Shown: piece after piece, positions 37,347-46,116 of the stretch
How positions within the stretch are numbered: the first letter of the stretch is position 1
How the letters are laid out: each line of letters opens with the position of its first letter
From: an uncultured Gammaproteobacteria bacterium
GTDB lineage: Bacteria > Pseudomonadota > Gammaproteobacteria > HK1
Direction of reading: 5' to 3'
Assembly (NCBI GenBank): GCA_958295465.1
Contig: OY282353.1
Location: forward strand, 3,463,001-3,527,000
DNA length: 64,000 nucleotides
Made by a program: the position numbers and the translations under genes
Notes under the pieces: model-generated
The model's input: the letters and a program-made list of their open reading frames with translations, nothing else
The model's database searches: none
Told to the model about the DNA's origin: nothing

Positions 37347-37879
37347 CGACCCGTGCCGCAATCGAAGCCGGAGTCGGGGTCGATCCCGCAGGACGCGATT
37401 CGGCCATCCGACGTGGAAAGCTGGAACTCGAACGCCGATATTCGTCCGTCGGGCAACAGAAAGACATCCGGGCGATCCGTCTCCTTCAGACTGGATCTCA
37501 GCACGACGGAACGGCCCTCGATCCGGAGCCGGGCGGTCATCGTCCCGGGCCAGTGTCCTGCCGAGAAGGGATGCTCGGGGGCCACGGGCACCCAATCGCG
37601 GACCCCAGGGCGAAAGCGCAGCAAACCCCATGAGCCTTCAGCGAAAGCGACCCCGAAGATGCGGCCTGTATAGAGCATCTCGTCCTGAGCGAAACGAATC
37701 GCCTGCTCCAAACCCGATGCCGTGTTCCACGGTTTTGCGTCCGCGCTCTCGAGGGCCGAAAACACCGCGCCCACCGCGACGACCGCGAGGATCGCGATGA
37801 CCACCAGCAACTCGATCAAGACGAAGCCCCGGGTGCCGCTCCCTCCACTCCGGAGCTTCCCGCAAGCTCGAATGGACAC
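37343..37879 (-). CDS. gspH: Type II secretion minor pseudopilin GspH
   Basis: The 178-residue pseudopilin starts at GTG 37879 with leader VSIRACGKLRSGGSGTRG and mature start FVLIELLVVIAILAVVAVGAV. The body has LEQAIRFAQDEMLYTGRIFGVAF and WVPVAPEHPFSAGHWPG, as in GspH. The GTG start is preceded by GGCAGAGG; the longer ATG frame would add an unlikely 80-residue leader. The upstream neighbour is the small lipoprotein, not gspG. Confidence 0.88.
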   Translation of the reverse strand: MSIRACGKLRSGGSGTRGFVLIELLVVIAILAVVAVGAVFSALESADAKPWNTASGLEQAIRFAQDEMLYTGRIFGVAFAEGSWGLLRFRPGVRDWVPVAPEHPFSAGHWPGTMTARLRIEGRSVVLRSSLKETDRPDVFLLPDGRISAFEFQLSTSDGRIASCGIDPDSGFDCGTGR

Positions 37880-37976
37880 CCTCTGCCTTCCCGGGCAGAT
37901 CACTTCCGCAGACTCGAGCCGCGACCCGGCAGGTGGCTTCTTGATGATGCCAGGGATGGGGGTGCGGGTCGCTCGG

Positions 37977-38477
37977 CTACTCCGTGGATCCGGACGTCGT
38001 TCCGAACGGTGGCTCGGCGTGCAGTAGAAGATTCCCCGATTCGTCCCGGATCCGGATCCCTCCGATGGGACTCCCCGGAATCGGTATCCGCATCGCCCAC
38101 CCGTAAAGCTCGCCGTTCCCATAGTCCGCCACCTGGTGGCGATGGAACGTCGTCCGGTAAATCACGGACCCGCTCCGATCCAGCAGCTCCAGGGTGAAAG
38201 GACCGGATTCATCTACGTTCGCGGGATAGCTGCTCGCTTCATAGTACAAGAGGGCCCATCTTTGTGCGTCCGCCATGCCCGAGAGGGCGATACTCTTTTC
38301 CCCGTCGATGGGCACTCGTTGCGTGCCGGCCACGTCGGGGCCGGTGGGCGAGCCGCTGTTGCAGCCGGCCGCCGCCGCCAGGAAGAACGCCGCCGCCAGC
38401 ATGATGTGGCACTTCGTGGATTTGAGCCTGCTTTCAAATCCGGCACCGGGAATCGATCGCATGAACTGTTCCTTCAC
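37977..38477 (-). CDS. Small lipoprotein inside the gsp operon, sharing a domain with the metalloprotease
   Basis: The 166-residue lipoprotein has a lipobox AAAAGC (Cys39). The mature part carries a beta-rich domain: ALSGMADAQRWALLYYEASS, then GPFTLELLDRSGSVIY, then GELYGWAMRIPIPGSPIGG and IRIRDESGNLL. The latter half lines up with the C-terminus of the metalloprotease at 29533-31353 (GPFSLSLYDHSGT..., GLYGWAVRVPMPG, ...EAGGVLMNA). It sits between gspF and gspH, where gspG is normally found, on the operon strand. The function is unknown; a secreted or surface partner, substrate receptor or inhibitor of the protease are all possible. Gaps on both sides (about 100 and 300 bases) suggest an insertion. 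Confidence 0.7.
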   Translation of the reverse strand: MKEQFMRSIPGAGFESRLKSTKCHIMLAAAFFLAAAAGCNSGSPTGPDVAGTQRVPIDGEKSIALSGMADAQRWALLYYEASSYPANVDESGPFTLELLDRSGSVIYRTTFHRHQVADYGNGELYGWAMRIPIPGSPIGGIRIRDESGNLLLHAEPPFGTTSGSTE

Positions 38478-38774
38478 GAGCTTGTCGGCAAGTCCGACTC
38501 CAATCTTCCCGGCGTGGCGCGAAGACGTCTATCGAACACTGCACCTTGCCAATCACGGGACTCGCCGGGCCGTCCTCTCCGCCGTTCCGGAAGGCGTCCG
38601 ACTGCTCATCCCCTTCGCAACGGCCCACATATCATCGTATCAGTCACTCATCGGATTGCAAGGCTGCCTGGCTGCCCATGGTCGAGACCGGGGACGATGA
38701 TTCATGCGAGACCCGAACGGCTGCGAGGCGAGGAGCTCCGGGCGGCCGCACGAGGATACGCCGGCGCATGATCG
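38478..38774. other. 297-bp gap between gspF and the lipoprotein gene
   Basis: No gene is seen. It interrupts an otherwise overlapping operon and probably marks where gspG was lost and other DNA entered. An own promoter for the lipoprotein gene may lie here. Confidence 0.4.
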
Positions 38775-39998
38775 TCAAGGGCCGAATGCCGTCTGAAGAT
38801 CGAAGATCGGCAACAGCACGGAGAGCACGATGGCCAGGACCAGAACGCCTATCAAGAGCATGAGAACCGGTTCGAGCAGGGTGGAGATTCTGTTCATATC
38901 CGCGTTGAAACGCTCCTCTGCCATCCACGCCGCCCGCTCGGTCATGACCGCGAGCCGGCTCGATTTCTCCCCGCTGTCGATGAGCCGTATGGTGATGGGA
39001 GGAAGCGCGGAAATCTTTCGCAGGCAGGCGGCAAGCGGATGACCGGACTCGAGCATGTTGTGGGCGGCGGCGGCCTCCTCGCGGAGCAAGCCGTTGACTA
39101 TGGCCTCTTCTGCGCACCGGGTCGCCTCGACGACCGGCAATCGGCTCGTCAGAACCAGCGCAAGGGTCCTCAAGTACTGCGCCGCAGCGGACAGCCGGAC
39201 CAGCCGTCCTACGCCGGGAAGCCGGAGTACCAGCCGCTCCCAGTGTCGGCGCGTGGTTGATGCTCTGGTCAGGACCCGTGCGCCCAGGAGTCCCAGTACG
39301 CCAGCGGCGGCCAACGAAATCCAATGGGTATGAATGAAGGCACCGACTCCGATGGTGAACTCGGTGATGAGCGGTAACGGTTGGCCGGCGGTCTGCAGCA
39401 TTGCAACGATCTCGGGTGCGACATGAATTACCAGAATAGCGGCCACGATCACCGCTACGCTGGCAACGAAGGCGGGATAGAGAAGCGCATTCGCGATCTT
39501 GCCCGTTTCCGTGCGGCGGGTTTCGGCGAACTCCGCCAGCGTCTCGAACACCTCCGCAAGCGCGCCACTACGCTCACCGGCCGCGACTGCGGCACAGAAA
39601 TAGGTGGGCAACGCGCCCTCCTCCGCCCGCAGTGCACGGGCGAGGCTCTGGCCCTCGCGTATGCGAGCGCTCGACCTCGCCGCCAGACGCTTGACCGCAG
39701 ATCCGCTCTCGGATTGCATGATCATCTCCAGCGCGGCATCGACCGGCAGACCGGCATCGAGCAGCACCGCCAACTGACGGGTGAAGAGCACCAGGTCCTC
39801 GCGTCGCAGGCGGCCGGACACCGGGAAACCCGGGCGACGGCGCTTCCCGGGTACGCTGGATTCGGTGGCATGAATCTCCTCCGGGAAGAGCTCCTGCCGT
39901 GACAGTATCTCGCGCACGTGGGTCTCGCTGTCGGCGACCAGTACTCCGCGGCGGCGCTGCCCCGAGTTCGTATAGGCGGTGTAGGAATATGCCGTCAT
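38775..39998 (-). CDS. gspF: Type II secretion platform protein GspF
   Basis: GspF is the polytopic inner-membrane platform protein on which the pseudopilus assembles. The 407-residue length is normal. Visible are the two cytoplasmic GspF domains (LVLFTRQLAVLLDAGLPVDAAL and YLRTLALVLTSRLPVVEA), each followed by membrane segments (FVASVAVIVAAILVIHVAPE and LLEPVLMLLIGVLVLAIVL), and the family phrase GERSGALAEVFETLAEF. It overlaps gspE by four bases. Confidence 0.96.
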   Translation of the reverse strand: MTAYSYTAYTNSGQRRRGVLVADSETHVREILSRQELFPEEIHATESSVPGKRRRPGFPVSGRLRREDLVLFTRQLAVLLDAGLPVDAALEMIMQSESGSAVKRLAARSSARIREGQSLARALRAEEGALPTYFCAAVAAGERSGALAEVFETLAEFAETRRTETGKIANALLYPAFVASVAVIVAAILVIHVAPEIVAMLQTAGQPLPLITEFTIGVGAFIHTHWISLAAAGVLGLLGARVLTRASTTRRHWERLVLRLPGVGRLVRLSAAAQYLRTLALVLTSRLPVVEATRCAEEAIVNGLLREEAAAAHNMLESGHPLAACLRKISALPPITIRLIDSGEKSSRLAVMTERAAWMAEERFNADMNRISTLLEPVLMLLIGVLVLAIVLSVLLPIFDLQTAFGP

Positions 39999-41485
39999 GT
40001 GCTGTCAGCGACCGCACGCACCGCTTCTTCCCGGCTGGTTTCGCCGCGGGCAACGGCGCGAAGTGCGTGAGCGAAGATGTGCTCATCCGGCTGCATGGCT
40101 TCCGCCTGGATATCGCTCTCGGAAGCTCCGGCGCGGATCATCTCGGGTATCCTTCCTCCTATCTCGAGTATTTCGTAAACCCCCAGCCGGTGGCGATAGG
40201 CGAGGCCTGCACAGCCGATACACCCCTCCCCGGGAGTCGACAGGCTCTCGGGAGCTTCCACCTTCCAACGGGCCAACCAGGAAGCGTCGGCCTCCGTCGT
40301 CGTTGCCTGCCGACTGCACCCGGGGCAAAGGCGGCGTACCAGCCGTTGCGCGACAACGCCACGAAGTGTCGATTTCAGCAGGAATGGCTCGACGCCGAGA
40401 TCCACAAGCCGCGTGATAGCGCCTGCCGCGGTGTTGGTGTGGAGTGTAGACAATACGAGGTGACCGGTCATCGAAGCGCGTACCGCGATACGCGCCGTCT
40501 CACTGTCACGGATCTCCCCGACGAGGATGACATCAGGGTCCTGGCGAAGAATGGCTCGCAAGCTTTCCGCGAATCCCATTCCGATCTTGCCGTTGACTTG
40601 CGATTGGCTAACTCCCGGAAGATCGTACTCCACCGGATCTTCAACGGTCATGATGTTGCGTCCGATGTCGTTCAGTCGCTGCATCAGGGTATACAGGGTG
40701 GTGGTCTTGCCGCTACCGGTGGGACCGGTGGCGAGGACGATGCCGTTGGTCTTCGCTATCATCTGATCGAGTGCGGCCTTCTGGTTGGGCGCAAGTCCAA
40801 TCTGGTCGAAGGAGAGCAGCTCGGCGCTGCGGTCGAGAAGCCGCAGGACCACGCGTTCCCCATACTGCGAAGGCAAGGAGGAAACCCGTACGTCGATGCT
40901 CCGGCCGCCGAGGCGCAAGCTCATGCGGCCGTCCTGGGGAAGACGCCGCTCGGCGATATCGAGGCCGGCCATCACTTTGAAACGCGAGACGACCCGGCGG
41001 ACGGGCACGTCGGGACGCTCGAGTGCCGTGCGCAACACGCCGTCGACACGGAACCGAACACGCAGGCTACCTTCGAGAGGCTCCACGTGGATATCCGAAG
41101 CTCCAAGCTTGAGAGCTTCGCGGACAAGACCATTCGCAAGCTGGATCACCGGTGCCTCGACATCGTCCTCCAAGAGGTCGCGAGGACCGATCGCCTGGTC
41201 ATCTTCTGCTTCAAATGACAGTGTGTCGGCCGGGTCATCGCTCCGTTCGGTCTCTTCACGATAGGCGCGGGTCAGCAGCTCGTCGAAGGTGCTGGCGTCG
41301 TAGAAGGCGATCCTGAGCGGCTTGCCGAGGAAACGCCTTGCTTCGCGCCAGGAGTCGTCATCGCTATCGGTGCGTGCCAGAACGCGAACCGAGCCATCGG
41401 AGGAAACGGTCAGGTCTTCCAGTACTCCGCACCGGCGTGCAAAGGCGAAAGGCAGGCGCCTCGTTGAGGAAACGGGCAAGTTCAT
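39995..41485 (-). CDS. gspE: Type II secretion ATPase GspE
   Basis: GspE is the hexameric cytoplasmic ATPase that drives pseudopilus assembly. The 496-residue protein has an N-terminal part that binds GspL, Walker A GPTGSGKTTTLYTLM, the Asp box MTVEDPVEYDLPG, Walker B QDPDVILVGEIRD, the His box LSTLHTNTAAGAITRL, and a zinc-binding set CPGC...CIGC near the C-terminus. It overlaps gspD and gspF by four bases. All catalytic residues are present. Confidence 0.97.
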   Translation of the reverse strand: MNLPVSSTRRLPFAFARRCGVLEDLTVSSDGSVRVLARTDSDDDSWREARRFLGKPLRIAFYDASTFDELLTRAYREETERSDDPADTLSFEAEDDQAIGPRDLLEDDVEAPVIQLANGLVREALKLGASDIHVEPLEGSLRVRFRVDGVLRTALERPDVPVRRVVSRFKVMAGLDIAERRLPQDGRMSLRLGGRSIDVRVSSLPSQYGERVVLRLLDRSAELLSFDQIGLAPNQKAALDQMIAKTNGIVLATGPTGSGKTTTLYTLMQRLNDIGRNIMTVEDPVEYDLPGVSQSQVNGKIGMGFAESLRAILRQDPDVILVGEIRDSETARIAVRASMTGHLVLSTLHTNTAAGAITRLVDLGVEPFLLKSTLRGVVAQRLVRRLCPGCSRQATTTEADASWLARWKVEAPESLSTPGEGCIGCAGLAYRHRLGVYEILEIGGRIPEMIRAGASESDIQAEAMQPDEHIFAHALRAVARGETSREEAVRAVADST

Positions 41486-43449
41486 CGGTCCGGAACGGGG
41501 AAAAGCAGCCGCGGAGGTAAAGGCGGAAAACCGGATGTCTCCGCCGCAGATGAATCCGAGGAAAAGGGGGCGCCGAGCGGAGGCTCGAGCGGAGGCAACG
41601 AAGAGATCATCGGCCTCGGCAGGCGTGGGTCCAATTCCCGCAGGAAATCTCTCTCGGCAGCCCGGGCCTCATTGTATCGCCTCTCCGTGACCCGCTTCGC
41701 CACGGTATTGCTGCGTACGATTTTTGGACGAAACAGCAGAAGCAGGATTCGCTTTGTATTGTCCGAGCTTTTTGCGCGGAAAAGTGCTCCAAGGATCGGA
41801 ATATCGCCCAGCCCGGGCACACGGCCGAACTCGTTGAATGACTCCTCCTGGAGCAACCCTCCGAGCAGGATCAGGTTGCCGTTGCCAACCACGACGTTCG
41901 TGTTGATCGCCCGTCGAGTGGTGATTTCTCCCCCTGCTGCGGATGCGCGGGTGGTCAGATTCGATACCTCCTGCTCGATGGTCAGGCGCACCGTATCGGC
42001 TGCGGATATCTGCGGCGTAACACGAAGTGTCAGACCGACGTCTTCGCGCTGGATGGTCTGAAAGGGATTTTCGGGTGTTTCGTCATCTCCGACGGTTGAG
42101 AATCGTCCGGTCACGAACGGAACGGTCTGGGCAACGACGATTTCGGCTGCCTCGTTGTCGAGGGTCATGATCGCCGGCGTTGCCAGGATGTTGGTCGTGG
42201 AATCGCGGGCGAGGGCCGTAATGAAAGCTACTACGTTGCCTCTCCTTAATCCGAGAGCGATTCCGTCGCCGGGGTCGGGCACGTTTCCGGCAAGCAGTGA
42301 GGCGGCAAGGCTCGAGAGACCCGGACGGCTTCGGGTTGAGAACTGGATTCCCCCCACCAGGGAATCTTCGGCCAGTGCTCCGAATTGCACTCCGAGATCG
42401 ACGAACCGATTTACCGACATCTCGAAAATCAGACCCTCAATCAGTACCTGGCTGGGCCGAGTATCGAGCTGACGGACCGCCTGAATCATCGCCGGCAGGA
42501 GATCGGGTGGCGCAAGGATCAAGAGCATGTTGGTGCGCGCGTCCGCCACTACCGAGACGCGGCCAGCGGCGCTCGAATTGGTTGAATCCACTGCACCAGC
42601 CGTTGCGCCGCGAGTGAAGAGCTGCGAGATCACGGTCGCGAGCTTGTTCGCGTCGGCATAGCGCAACTGGACTGCGGTCACGTCGTTCGCTCCCCGAGGT
42701 CTGTCGAGATCTTTCACGAGAGCGCGGATCTGATCGCGAAAGGCGTCAGGCCCACTGATGAGAAGCGCATTGGAACGGATATCGGCGACGGCCGAGACGC
42801 CGGGGTTCAGAAGTCCCAGTGATTCGAAAGTGGCGACAAGATTCTCGGCGAGGGCGTTGTCCAGTAGAATCGTTTCGATTTCACGATGCCGCGGTTGATC
42901 GATCCGGGAGATCATTCTCTCGATGCGCGACAGATTGACCGCGCGATCGGACACAATCAGCAACCTGCCGGGAGGAAAGGCGGAGAGCACCGCCTCGCCC
43001 GGCAGCAGAGGCCGCACCAGGGGAAGCAACTCGTCAATTGAAACATGCTCGACGCGAATCGCTCGTGTCTCGAAACCACCCCGTCCCTGAGTGTCGGTGT
43101 TCGGCAGCAGATCGCGGGCAAATCGCAGGGGTACGATACGGTCCGCTCCTTCGCCTTCGACGATCGTGTACCGATTGATATCCAGGACATTGAGAAATAT
43201 CTGATAGAGCTCCTGCGAAGAAACTTCTCCGGACGAGACCACCGTAATCCTGCCCTCTATCCGTGGGTCGACGATATAGTTGCGTCCCGTCACCTGTGCC
43301 ACGAGATCGATCAGCGCGGAGAGGTCGGCATCTCTCAGATTGAGGGCACCTGTTCGTTGAGCGGCCGCGGGTTGCAAGGACTCGGAGAGCAAGAGTACGA
43401 TGAACATGATTCCGAACGTAGCGGCCCGTACCAATCCGAGAGTTTTCAT
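41482..43449 (-). CDS. gspD: Type II secretion outer-membrane secretin GspD
   Basis: GspD forms the outer-membrane channel. The 655-residue product has a signal peptide (to about PAAA, residue 30), the N0 domain (LNLRDADLSALIDLVAQVTGRNYIVDPRIEG), N1-N3 repeats (FETRAIRVEHVSIDELLPLVRPLL; VTAVQLRYADANKLATVISQLF) and the secretin core (SQVLIEGLIFEMSVNRFVDLGVQFG, TPAIMTLDNEAAEIVVAQTVPFVTG, LILLGGLLQEESFNEFGRVPGLGDIPILG). It ends with a Pro-rich tail. No S-domain or pilotin gene is recognised here. It is slightly less GC-rich than the housekeeping genes. Confidence 0.97.
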   Translation of the reverse strand: MKTLGLVRAATFGIMFIVLLLSESLQPAAAQRTGALNLRDADLSALIDLVAQVTGRNYIVDPRIEGRITVVSSGEVSSQELYQIFLNVLDINRYTIVEGEGADRIVPLRFARDLLPNTDTQGRGGFETRAIRVEHVSIDELLPLVRPLLPGEAVLSAFPPGRLLIVSDRAVNLSRIERMISRIDQPRHREIETILLDNALAENLVATFESLGLLNPGVSAVADIRSNALLISGPDAFRDQIRALVKDLDRPRGANDVTAVQLRYADANKLATVISQLFTRGATAGAVDSTNSSAAGRVSVVADARTNMLLILAPPDLLPAMIQAVRQLDTRPSQVLIEGLIFEMSVNRFVDLGVQFGALAEDSLVGGIQFSTRSRPGLSSLAASLLAGNVPDPGDGIALGLRRGNVVAFITALARDSTTNILATPAIMTLDNEAAEIVVAQTVPFVTGRFSTVGDDETPENPFQTIQREDVGLTLRVTPQISAADTVRLTIEQEVSNLTTRASAAGGEITTRRAINTNVVVGNGNLILLGGLLQEESFNEFGRVPGLGDIPILGALFRAKSSDNTKRILLLLFRPKIVRSNTVAKRVTERRYNEARAAERDFLRELDPRLPRPMISSLPPLEPPLGAPFSSDSSAAETSGFPPLPPRLLFPVPDR

Positions 43450-43458
43450 CGGAAGACG

Positions 43459-44373
43459 TTAGCCCTTTGGAAGCGGAATGATTGTAGAACCGCGCTGCCG
43501 ATCGCGTACGAATTCGATCTTCAGTTCTTCGGCGCCCTTGAGGTTCGAGAGGAGCGATTCATATACTCCCAGACCTGCAACCGGTCGATCGTTGATCGAT
43601 ATGATGACGTCGCCAGGCGATAGGCCGAGGGAACGAACCATCGGATTTCCCAGTAGCTGATCAATGTGAAGTCCACGCTCACCCGTGTCCATCCGGATAG
43701 GCGATGTGTGGAGTCCTTTGTACATGGCTTGAGCGAGGCCTGAGGCGATATGCCGGTCGTTGGCTCCCACGTTTATTTCCCGATCGCTTGCGACGACAGG
43801 CGCCACGTCGGTTCTCTCCGCAACGAGCCCAGCGGCCGGTGGTGGCATCAAGGGTACTTCTTGAACCAGTATGATGCGCTCGCGACCTTGGCGCGCTTCG
43901 ATGATTACACTCTCGTCGTCAAGCGAGAGAAGTCTCTCGCCGTTAGGCAGCATGTCTCCCGTTCGGAATAGACGAGGCTCGTCCTTCTCCGCGATGAGAG
44001 CGTAGCCCTCGCCATTGGATTGAGAGAATACCCCCTGTAGCCAGTAGGCTTGGCTGGAGGGCAAGGCTACGGTAGACGAGCGTCCGAAGATCGGTCGCCA
44101 AAGTCTCCCGGCTCCACTCCCACCGGCAGTAGATTCCGGTTCAATGATGCTGAGGTGTGCCGTCACGCCTCGATCGGAGGGCAGGAAGCCTGGTGTCATG
44201 AGGGCGAGCATGGCAGCGACGGCGTGCCATCCAAGAAACGCCGCCGCACAAAGCGAAACAACGCTACGGGATGTGCGTATCAGAAACGCTGACCACCCTG
44301 CATCGCTGCCATGAGGATTCAAGGCCGTCCCCCCGAGCCAAGCTCTACGGTACTGTACCATATGGCAGAGCAA
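43459..44373 (-). CDS. gspC: Type II secretion protein GspC
   Basis: GspC links the inner-membrane platform to GspD and helps select substrates. The 304-residue protein has a cytoplasmic N-terminus, one membrane span (SVVSLCAAAFLGWHAVAAML), the homology region with IFGRSSTVALPSSQAYWLQG and LFRTGDMLPNGERLLSLD, and a C-terminal PDZ-type domain (QLLGNPMVRSLGLSPGDVII). It is the first gene of the operon. The ATG at 44373 was used; MVQYRRAW at 44361 is equally likely. The operon promoter should lie just upstream, in DNA that now contains transposase fossils. Confidence 0.9.
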   Translation of the reverse strand: MLCHMVQYRRAWLGGTALNPHGSDAGWSAFLIRTSRSVVSLCAAAFLGWHAVAAMLALMTPGFLPSDRGVTAHLSIIEPESTAGGSGAGRLWRPIFGRSSTVALPSSQAYWLQGVFSQSNGEGYALIAEKDEPRLFRTGDMLPNGERLLSLDDESVIIEARQGRERIILVQEVPLMPPPAAGLVAERTDVAPVVASDREINVGANDRHIASGLAQAMYKGLHTSPIRMDTGERGLHIDQLLGNPMVRSLGLSPGDVIISINDRPVAGLGVYESLLSNLKGAEELKIEFVRDRQRGSTIIPLPKG

Positions 44374-44399
44374 CCCTGCGGCATCGAGAGGGCAGCGCG

Positions 44400-44703
44400 G
44401 CTGTCGAGCGTCCCGGCGGCTGCCGTTGATGTTTCAGCGCCGGGCACACCAAGTCCCATTCCCCTCACGCCTTGTTCAGGCCCCGCACACTGAACCGCCG
44501 GAATCCAAGGACTTCCTTGATCCAGCCATTGGGCGCTTCGGACAGCCACTTGCGTTGCGCGTACTGCTCGCGACCGTCACCGGTGGCCATTTTCCCGACC
44601 ATGCGCCGCCTCCTCCTGGGTCAGTCGCCTCTCCTGCCAGCCTCCGTAGGCCTCCTCGAATCGCATCTTCCGCACCTCCTGTAGCAGCTCCGTCCGTCTC
44701 ATG
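44400..44703 (-). pseudogene. Chimeric transposase fossil: ISNCY-like N-terminus joined to an IS1182-like C-terminus
   Basis: From the ATG at 44703 the reading is MRRTELLQEVRKMRFEEAYG...RLTQEEAA, the familiar N-terminus of ISNCY-type transposases. After a frame change it becomes MVGKMATGDGREQYAQRKWL, then EAPNGWIKEVLGFRRFSVRG and LNKA-stop-GEWDLVC, the C-terminus of IS1182-like DDE transposases. Both families are recognised by pattern only. The middle of each element is gone. It lies directly upstream of gspC and may have altered the secretion operon's promoter. Confidence 0.7.
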
Positions 44704-44866
44704 GGGCACCTCCTCAAGGGACTCCATGAAACCGGACAATCGACGTGCTACTACACCGGACAGACTACGGGCTCCTGACAACTCCTGACACGGGCGTTGT
44801 GAGATGGCAAGTATCGACGTAGCATGAGACATTATCTTCCGCGGAATCATCCTGGCCGAGGGCGAC

Positions 44867-46075
44867 ATGGCGGCACTCACAATCGGGGCACGGCGACGAA
44901 GGGTGCGCGGTGCGGTGCTCGGCGGGGTCCTGGCTGTCGGCGCCGTACTCGTCGGCGGCTGTTCCGGAACCCTGGAAGACGTGTTTCCCGACCGGCAGCC
45001 GTCCTACAAGTCCAGCAGGAGTGAGGCGCCACTCGAGATTCCCCCCGATCTGTCGAGCTCCACAATCCGGGATTCGCTGCAGATACCCGGTGTCGACGCC
45101 ACGTACTCGCGGTATGCGAGTGGCGCGGGAAGTGTCGGGGCGGGGTCCGGGCCCGCGGTCCTGCCCGAGATCGACAATGCCAGGATCGAGCGTAGCGGTG
45201 ACCAGCGCTGGCTGGTCGTGGCGATGAAGCCGGATGAGGCCTGGCCCCGGCTTCGCGACTTCTGGACCGGGCAGGGGTTCTCCCTCAAGACCGAGGAGCC
45301 GGACGTCGGGGTCATGGAGACGGACTGGGCGGAGAAGCACACGTCGCTCCCCGCGGGTGCTCTCAAGAGAATGGTCCGCAGAATCTCCGATGCGCTCTAC
45401 GGGGTGGCGGTCCGCGACCAGTACCGGACCCGGATCGAGCGCGGGACCGAGCCCGGCACCACCGAAATTTACATCTCCCATCGTGGCGCCGAGCAGATCG
45501 TGGTCGGCGACGAGAGCCAGGATGCGCAGCGGGAGGGCCTCGGCCGGACCGTCTGGCAGCCCCGCCCGAACGACCCCGGACTCGAAGCGGAGATGCTCTC
45601 CCGGCTGATGATCTTCCTCGGGGCGGACGAGCAGAGCGTGGACGCGCTGATTGCCGGGAGTGCCCCCCCTCGCGAGACGCGCGCGCGTCTCGTGATCGAG
45701 GACGGCCGCACGACGGCTCTCGTCATCGACGAGGGCTTTTCGCGCGCATGGCGGCGCACCGGCCTTGCCCTCGACCGTGCCGGGTTCGTCGTCGAAGACC
45801 GTGATCGTTCGCGGGGGCTGTTCTTCGTGCGCCATGCCGCCGCCCCTGCGGACCGCGCGCCGGGCGAGAGCAAGGGATGGCTCTCCGGTCTGAAGTTCTG
45901 GGGGAACGACGACGAGGAAGAGCAGGAGAGGCAGGGAGAGGGTGCCTACGTCGTTCGCGTGATCGAGGAGACCCCGGCGGCGGCCCGGGTCGTCGTGCTC
46001 GACCCGGGCGGGAAGCGCGAAGAGAGCCCGGCCGTATCTCGAATCCTCACCGTGCTTCACGAGCAGATCGAATAG
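44867..46075 (+). CDS. bamC: Outer-membrane assembly lipoprotein BamC
   Basis: BamC is a lipoprotein of the BAM complex that inserts beta barrels in the outer membrane. The 402-residue product has a lipobox VGGC (Cys32), the unstructured N-terminal lasso (RQPSYKSSRSEAPLEIPPDLSS) that binds BamD, and two helix-grip domains, the first around RWLVVAMKPDEAWPRLRDFW...GVMETDWAEKH, the second around FSRAWRRTGLALDRAGFVVEDRD. It converges on der with a hairpin between them. Here it lies near bamB, whereas in E. coli it is next to dapA; no dapA is in the window. Confidence 0.93.
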   Translation: MAALTIGARRRRVRGAVLGGVLAVGAVLVGGCSGTLEDVFPDRQPSYKSSRSEAPLEIPPDLSSSTIRDSLQIPGVDATYSRYASGAGSVGAGSGPAVLPEIDNARIERSGDQRWLVVAMKPDEAWPRLRDFWTGQGFSLKTEEPDVGVMETDWAEKHTSLPAGALKRMVRRISDALYGVAVRDQYRTRIERGTEPGTTEIYISHRGAEQIVVGDESQDAQREGLGRTVWQPRPNDPGLEAEMLSRLMIFLGADEQSVDALIAGSAPPRETRARLVIEDGRTTALVIDEGFSRAWRRTGLALDRAGFVVEDRDRSRGLFFVRHAAAPADRAPGESKGWLSGLKFWGNDDEEEQERQGEGAYVVRVIEETPAAARVVVLDPGGKREESPAVSRILTVLHEQIE

Positions 46076-46088
46076 CTCGTCCCCCCTT

Positions 46089-46116
46089 GCCGCCGCCGGG
46101 CTTTACCGGCGGCGGC
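46089..46116. terminator. Hairpin between convergent bamC and der, likely bidirectional terminator
   Basis: GCCGCCGCCGG (46089-46099) pairs perfectly with CCGGCGGCGGC (46106-46116) across a six-base loop. The loop contains the der stop codon. No T-run follows on either strand, so termination efficiency is unclear. Confidence 0.6.

Noticed and set aside
38136..38771. Rightward 211-codon frame across the gsp-operon lipoprotein gene
   Set aside because: It is antisense to a lipoprotein with a clear lipobox and a domain repeated elsewhere; no resemblance in the rightward reading.
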